Source of the DNA: Chloroflexota bacterium
Lineage (GTDB): Bacteria > Chloroflexota > Dehalococcoidia > UBA3495
DNA length: 10,315 nucleotides
Reading direction: 5' to 3'
Assembly: GCA_022571575.1 (NCBI GenBank)
Contig: JACZXN010000030.1
Location: 1-10,315 of the forward strand
Positions 6,608 to 10,315 of this stretch are shown here, in pieces. Under the pieces are notes generated by a model. The model saw nothing but the letters and a program-made list of their open reading frames with translations. It did no database searches and was not told where the DNA came from. The translations under genes were made by a program, and so were the position numbers. Position 1 is the first letter of the stretch; every line of letters begins with the position of its first letter.

Positions 6608-7585
6608 ATGGAGCGTGCCGTCCAAGTTGAAAACCTAGTTAAGCGATTCGGCTCATTCACCGCGGTTGACGGGGTGACTTTCGCCGTTGACCGGGGCGAG
6701 GTCTTTGGGATATTGGGCCCCAATGGGGCCGGCAAGACCACCACCCTGGAGATAATCGAAAGCCTCCAGAAGCCGACCGAAGGCCGGGTCAGCGTATTGG
6801 GACTGGATGTCCAATCCCACGCGGCCGAGGTGAAGGCCCGCATCGGAGTCCAACTCCAGGCCTCCGCCTACTACGACTACCTCACCCTCAAGGAGATCCT
6901 GGCCCTCTTGGGCAGTTTTTACCCCACCCGCGTCCGACCCGAAACGCTGCTTGAGCGAGTTGGCCTCTTGGACAAGGCGGCCAGCCGCACCGGCGAACTC
7001 TCCGGGGGACAGAAGCAGCGGTTCGCCGTCGCGGCCAGCCTGGTGAACGACCCCGAGCTAATCATCTTGGACGAGCCCACCACCGGTCTGGACCCCCAGG
7101 CCCGCCGTAATCTCTGGGGCCTGATCAGAGAGGTCAACCAACGCGGGGTCACCGTGGTCCTGACCACCCACTACATGGAGGAGGCGGAGCATCTCTGCGG
7201 CCGCCTGGCCATCATGGACCATGGGCAGATCTTGGCGCTGGACACCCCCCGGAACCTGATCAATCAATTGAAGGCCAGCTACACCGTGAAGCTGACTATG
7301 GATAAACCGATGACCAAGGCCCAATCGAAGGCGTTGCGTTGCAACGTCGAGCTGCTTCAGGCGGGAGCGCACGGTCCCGAAGAGCCCGAGGGAGACGACC
7401 CACCGGAAGATGGACCGGGAAAAGAGAACACCTACCTGCTCCGGCTCGCCAATAGCCCCTCCGCGCTGAAGAACATGTTGGACGAGATAGCCAAGGCCGA
7501 ACTGGGCCTGGAGAACCTGCAGATCACCCCGGTGACGCTGGAGGACGTCTTTCTCGAACTGACCGGCAGCGAACTACGGGACTAG
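6608..7585 (+). CDS. ABC transporter ATP-binding protein (ABC-2 exporter type)
   Basis: Cytoplasmic ATPase that powers the membrane protein encoded next. The 325 residues contain Walker A GPNGAGKT (37-44), Q-loop Q84, signature LSGGQ (131-135), Walker B LIILDEP (151-157), D-loop GLDPQ and switch H188 (TTHYMEEAEH). The wording is that of the DrrA/CcmA/NatA-like COG1131 group, used by drug, lipid, sodium and other exporters. After the nucleotide-binding domain comes a C-terminal region with a proline- and acid-rich insert (about 253-274), then a family-typical tail ending TLEDVFLELTG. The ATG at 6608 has no Shine-Dalgarno but follows a likely extended -10 closely. It is the first gene of a three-gene operon divergent from ctaA. 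Substrate cannot be told from sequence. Confidence 0.95.
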   Translation: MERAVQVENLVKRFGSFTAVDGVTFAVDRGEVFGILGPNGAGKTTTLEIIESLQKPTEGRVSVLGLDVQSHAAEVKARIGVQLQASAYYDYLTLKEILALLGSFYPTRVRPETLLERVGLLDKAASRTGELSGGQKQRFAVAASLVNDPELIILDEPTTGLDPQARRNLWGLIREVNQRGVTVVLTTHYMEEAEHLCGRLAIMDHGQILALDTPRNLINQLKASYTVKLTMDKPMTKAQSKALRCNVELLQAGAHGPEEPEGDDPPEDGPGKENTYLLRLANSPSALKNMLDEIAKAELGLENLQITPVTLEDVFLELTGSELRD

Positions 7586-7587
7586 CC

Positions 7588-8676
7588 TTGGTTGCGTTGA
7601 CTTGGGCGAACCTGAAGATGATGGCGCGCAACCGCCAGGCCATATTCTGGGCCTTGTTCTTCCCCCTGCTGTTGGTGGTGGTGTTCGGCCTGTTCGACTT
7701 CAACGGCGTGGGCGCGGCTGACGTTGCGGTGATCGATCAGTCCGGGGGCCCTCGGGCCGAGTTGCTCCGGGAGCGGCTGGAGGAGATCGAGTTTCTGGAG
7801 CTGGAGTACCAGGAACTCGATCCAGGTGAGGCGCGAGACAGGGTTGCGGACGGCGACCTTGGCTATCTAATCATTATCCCGGAGATGTTCGACGACCCGG
7901 CAGCCCAGGCGCAAGCTCAGAGCCCGGCCCCGGTGATTCTGGTCTACAGCACCCGCAACCCGGACCGGAATCAACTGGTGGACGGCGCGGTCCGCAATCT
8001 GGTGTCCGACATCAACTCCGAAAGCGGCCCTATCGTGCCGTCCCAGCTGCTCACCGCCGAAGTGATACAAGTGCCAGAGGTCGATTATTTCGACATGGTG
8101 CTTCTTGGATTGCTGGGGCTGGGGATCATGACCAACTCCATCATCTCCATCGCCGTCCGTATCAGCACCTACCGGAACCAGTCCATCTTGAAGCGCCTTT
8201 TGGTTACTCCCCTTCCCATCTGGAAATTCTTTGCCGCGGAGATAACGGCCCACGTGCTTTTAGCCCTGGTCCAGGCGGGAATCATCCTAACGGTGGGGGT
8301 ATTCGTATTCGGCGGGCACGTCCACGGAAACATCTTGTGGGTCTTGGCCATCACGGCGCTGGGCAGCATCGTGTTCTTGAACATCGGTTTTATCCTGTCC
8401 GCCTGGGCCAAGAGTCCAGCCGCTGCATCGGGCATGGGGAACGCAGTGTCCCTGCCGATGATGTTCTTTGCGGGGACCTTTTTCTCGACCGCGGCTTTGC
8501 CATGGGTGCTCCCTCAGTTGTCTCTGGCGTTGCCCCTCACGCCCATGCTGGTAGCCCTGCGGGAGGTTGCCATAGACGGCGCGCCGATCTGGGACACCTG
8601 GCCGCAACTGGCGGCCCTGGGCGGTTGGGTGGCGGCTACCGGGCTCGTGGCCACCAAGGTGTTTAGGTTTGGATGA
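7588..8676 (+). CDS. ABC-2 type transporter permease
   Basis: Membrane partner of the preceding ATPase. The 362-residue protein has the ABC-2 layout: one N-terminal helix (about 18-36, FWALFFPLLLVVVFG), a large extracytoplasmic domain (about 37-168, with an acidic stretch near 60-95), then about five helices beginning with DMVLLGLLGLGIMTNSI, and the coupling segment ILKRLLVTPLPIWKFFAAE. Homologues act as dimers or heterodimers exporting hydrophobic drugs, lipids or polysaccharides. The substrate here is unknown. The start is a TTG at 7588-7590, two bases after the ATPase stop, with a weak GGGA upstream. The first ATG (codon 11) would remove part of the usual amphipathic N-terminus, so TTG is preferred. 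Tight spacing implies co-translation. Confidence 0.92.
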   Translation: MVALTWANLKMMARNRQAIFWALFFPLLLVVVFGLFDFNGVGAADVAVIDQSGGPRAELLRERLEEIEFLELEYQELDPGEARDRVADGDLGYLIIIPEMFDDPAAQAQAQSPAPVILVYSTRNPDRNQLVDGAVRNLVSDINSESGPIVPSQLLTAEVIQVPEVDYFDMVLLGLLGLGIMTNSIISIAVRISTYRNQSILKRLLVTPLPIWKFFAAEITAHVLLALVQAGIILTVGVFVFGGHVHGNILWVLAITALGSIVFLNIGFILSAWAKSPAAASGMGNAVSLPMMFFAGTFFSTAALPWVLPQLSLALPLTPMLVALREVAIDGAPIWDTWPQLAALGGWVAATGLVATKVFRFG

Positions 8677-9020
8677 TGGGATCCCTGGGCCGGCCGGCAG
8701 TTAAAAGATCGGCGCTGGCCGTAACGGTGGTGGCGCTGTTGCTGCCGATCGCGGCGGTCTGTGGTGGTAGCGGCGAGAAAGAGGTAACAGGATTGGTTCT
8801 GGAGGTGGTCGAACGCGATCTGGTGGAGATAGAATTTCTCCGGTTGCGGGACGACGAGGGCAGAGTCTGGGAGTTCTCCACGGAAGGGGACGTTGGCGCC
8901 AGCGCCGCGCATCTGAGGCAACACCAATTGGGCGGTGAAAGGGTCGCTGTCACCTACCGGGAGGATGATGGCCGCTTGATCGCCGTACGAGTAGGTGACG
9001 CCGGCGGCCCCGGCCGCTAA
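8673..9020 (+). CDS. Small secreted or lipoprotein-like protein, third gene of the ABC operon
   Basis: A 115-residue protein with a clear signal-like N-terminus (KRSALAVTVVALLLPIAAVC, residues 11-30). Cys30 sits where a lipid-modified cysteine would be, but valine before it is a poor lipobox residue, so either lipidation or ordinary cleavage is possible. The mature part (about 80 residues) alternates charged and hydrophobic residues (VTGLVLEVVERDLVEIEFLR; GRVWEFSTEG; ERVAVTYREDDGRLIAVRV), suggesting a small all-beta barrel, perhaps OB-like. I recall similar hypothetical proteins in Chloroflexota but know no function. The ATG overlaps the permease stop in ATGA, so it is probably co-expressed. 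Its stop overlaps the end of the convergent lipoprotein gene. It may be an extracytoplasmic accessory of the exporter; this is inference. Confidence 0.75.
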   Translation: MMGSLGRPAVKRSALAVTVVALLLPIAAVCGGSGEKEVTGLVLEVVERDLVEIEFLRLRDDEGRVWEFSTEGDVGASAAHLRQHQLGGERVAVTYREDDGRLIAVRVGDAGGPGR

Positions 9021-9916
9021 AGAATCTCCAGAAGTTTGGCCTCGATCTCGCCAGCCGTCGTGAATTGCTCGAATTTGGCGTATATCAAGCCCTGACGGTC
9101 AATGATGAAGGTCCAAGGCTCGGTGGGCAGGCCCCATTCCTCGACGGCAGCCACCAGTCCGCCCGCGGGCCTGGCCCCTTCCAACAGGTGGGGGTTTTCG
9201 AAGACCTCCACGTGGATATAGTTGGCCCGGTCTCCGATATTTTCTTTGACCTTGCTCAGTTCTCCAACCTGGGGCCCGCAGGTGGCACTGATGCAAAATG
9301 CTGGGGTGGCGAACACGACCACCAATGGCTTTTCCTGCCGTAACGCCTCATGGATCGAATACTCGTACAGGTCGAGGTCCGGCTGGGGAGAGCTTGTGAT
9401 GTGGGAGATATCGTCCGCTTTGGCCGCGGTGTGGGTCACGCTGGGTGGGGCGAGGGACCCGATGGCAGGTGTGCTGGGAGTCTCTTTGAGGATGAATCTG
9501 GCCTGGGCGAATATTGGGGCGCCCTCGTTGGACGTGAAATTTACGTCGATCTCATAGGACCCGGCGGTATCCAGGTCTATATCCGCAACGAACACGCCTG
9601 GCGCCGAGGGCCACCTTACGAAATGGGCCGTGACCGAGGCTTTGAGTTCCCGGGCATCTTCGTTTGGAACCAGGAGATACGCCGCCACCTCTGAATTCTC
9701 CCCGAGCGCCGGCATCCCGTCTCTGTTGATGACGCCGAACATAAGGCGGTTGCGGCCAATTGCCAGGTCGCTGGTAATGATAACTGCGGAAAAAGCCGGC
9801 CCGCCAGCCTTTTGCTCGCTGGAGATAATCGGGTCGCCGGAGCCCGGAGAGCACGCCGCCGCCAACAGCAGCAGCATCGGCGCCAAGAGCATGTATATGC
9901 GTGGGTTGAGCGTCAA
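9017..9916 (-). CDS. Lipoprotein with N-terminal beta-rich domain and C-terminal thioredoxin-like domain (CxxxxC)
   Basis: A 299-residue lipoprotein: the signal ends LLLLAAAC with Cys22 as lipidation site. Residues about 40-145 look beta-rich, similar in style to YtkA/Ig-like domains (VADIDLDTAGSYEIDVNF). A polar linker (about 146-178) leads to a thioredoxin-like domain (about 180-299) with PLVVVFATPAFCISATCGP, cysteines C208 and C213 four residues apart, and a later TEPW cis-proline-type motif (264-268) before the strand FIIDRQGLIYAKF. It would face the extracytoplasmic side. C-x4-C is neither the CxxC of thioredoxins nor the CxxxC of SCO copper chaperones, so redox, thiol-transfer or metal-handling roles are all open. 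The start is a TTG at 9914-9916 with AGAAGGA about 7 nt upstream; the ATG at codon 9 has no such site. It is convergent with the ABC operon. Confidence 0.82.
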   Translation of the reverse strand: MTLNPRIYMLLAPMLLLLAAACSPGSGDPIISSEQKAGGPAFSAVIITSDLAIGRNRLMFGVINRDGMPALGENSEVAAYLLVPNEDARELKASVTAHFVRWPSAPGVFVADIDLDTAGSYEIDVNFTSNEGAPIFAQARFILKETPSTPAIGSLAPPSVTHTAAKADDISHITSSPQPDLDLYEYSIHEALRQEKPLVVVFATPAFCISATCGPQVGELSKVKENIGDRANYIHVEVFENPHLLEGARPAGGLVAAVEEWGLPTEPWTFIIDRQGLIYAKFEQFTTAGEIEAKLLEIL

Positions 9917-9970
9917 TTAATTTCCTTCTGTTTCGCCCTCTTGTGGGTAAGAAGAACGCCCCCATCCTAA

Positions 9971-9994
9971 CCTTCCCCCGTGCGCGGGGGAAGG
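9971..9994. repeat. Perfect palindromic repeat (10-bp arms)
   Basis: CCTTCCCCCG and CGGGGGAAGG flank a TGCG loop, a flawless hairpin-forming inverted repeat. It lies upstream of the lipoprotein gene. There is no T-run, so it does not look like a standard terminator. Such G/C-tract palindromes are typical dispersed intergenic repeats (REP- or MITE-like). Copy number elsewhere cannot be judged from this window. Confidence 0.75.
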
Positions 9995-10035
9995 GACTAG
10001 TTCTCATTTCCTCCAGGGCAAAGCCAGGTCGGGCA

Positions 10036-10056
10036 CCCCCCTTTCGTAAAGGGGGG
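10036..10056. repeat. Perfect palindromic repeat (9-bp arms)
   Basis: CCCCCCTTT and AAAGGGGGG flank CGT. Further purine-rich sequence (GAAGGGGGAA) follows. It is 27 nt past the stop of the dehydrogenase gene and could slow or end its transcription, but no T-run follows on the minus strand. Together with 9971-9994 it makes a repeat-dense 167-nt intergenic stretch, which suggests insertion of dispersed repeats. Confidence 0.75.
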
Positions 10057-10083
10057 AAGGGGGAATTTTCCTCGGAGTCGAGC

Positions 10084-10315
10084 CTAGTAGTGTATCCCCC
10101 GGCCCGCACCGCCTTCGACGGCGATGGTCTGACCGGTGATGGCCCCGGCGCGGTCTGAGACCAGGAACAACACCAGGTCGGCGATGTCTTGAGATTCCAC
10201 CATCCGGCCGATGGGGATATCGGACACCGCCCGCCGCCCTGCCTCCTTCAAGGTGATGTTGGCGTCTTTCGCCTGACGCTCCAGGTACATTGTCATGCGG
10301 GGCGTCTTGGTGGTG
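10084..10315 (-). CDS. Short-chain dehydrogenase/reductase (SDR), partial C-terminus
   Basis: The minus-strand frame enters from the right edge with no start and ends at TAG (10084-10086), giving the last 76 residues. They match the C-terminal part of classical SDR oxidoreductases: TPR near the edge, the helix leading to IPIGRMVESQDIADLVLFLVSD, then AGAITGQTIAVEGGAG, where the GRM...DIA...FL.SD and ITGQ...V(D/E)GG patterns are diagnostic of the FabG-like fold. The Rossmann glycine motif and the catalytic Ser-Tyr-Lys lie outside the window, so the substrate cannot be assigned. An internal ATG at 10294-10296 is not the true start, since homology continues upstream of it. Confidence 0.88.
   Translation of the reverse strand, partial: TTKTPRMTMYLERQAKDANITLKEAGRRAVSDIPIGRMVESQDIADLVLFLVSDRAGAITGQTIAVEGGAGRGIHY

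Noticed and set aside
6403..6843. Minus-strand frame of 146 codons in the divergent region
   Set aside because: About half of it is antisense to the ABC ATPase Walker A region. The rest is GC-rich with no start signal or recognisable protein pattern.

Overview
The window carries the assembly and structural genes of an aerobic heme-copper respiratory oxidase, next to a divergently transcribed ABC-2 exporter operon, a thioredoxin-fold lipoprotein and the end of a dehydrogenase gene. The DNA is GC-rich and bacterial. The style of the CoxA, CoxB and CtaA proteins, and especially the 'FATPAFC-x4-CGP' thioredoxin-like lipoprotein, resembles Chloroflexota (SAR202/Dehalococcoidia-like) or deep Actinobacteria. 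This assignment is made from memory of protein families and is only an inference.

Layout. Positions 1-6159 hold six genes, all on the minus strand, read from high to low coordinate: ctaA (heme A synthase), ctaB (protoheme IX farnesyltransferase, overlapping ctaA by 8 nt), then coxB (subunit II with a fused cytochrome c domain and a lipoprotein-type signal), coxA (subunit I), coxC (subunit III) and coxD (subunit IV, cut by the window edge). Between ctaB and coxB lies a compact control region. It has four perfect and one degenerate copy of an 11-bp direct repeat (4236-4289), followed by a consensus-like sigma-70 promoter (TTGACA, then extended TGTGATAAT) whose whole spacer is a perfect 7-bp inverted repeat. 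A leader of about 125 nt follows before the chosen coxB start. This suggests that coxBACD has its own regulated promoter, separate from ctaAB.

Positions 6160-6607 are a non-coding divergent region with a candidate promoter for the rightward genes. Positions 6608-9020 on the plus strand encode a tightly packed operon: ABC ATPase, ABC-2 permease (TTG start, 2 nt after the preceding stop) and a small secreted or lipoprotein-like protein (ATGA overlap). A convergent minus-strand gene (9017-9916) encodes a lipoprotein with an N-terminal beta-rich domain and a C-terminal thioredoxin fold with a CxxxxC motif. Upstream of it are two perfect palindromic repeats (9971-9994, 10036-10056) of the kind scattered through bacterial intergenic DNA, and then the 3' end of an SDR-family dehydrogenase (10084-10315).

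How they work together. CtaB converts heme B to heme O and CtaA converts heme O to heme A, which is loaded into CoxA. CoxB supplies the CuA centre and a covalently bound heme c that receives electrons, so the enzyme is a caa3-type, A1-family, proton-pumping cytochrome c oxidase. No SCO, CtaG or Surf1 assembly factor is visible here. The thioredoxin-fold lipoprotein is a possible but unproven redox or copper helper. The substrate of the ABC exporter is unknown.
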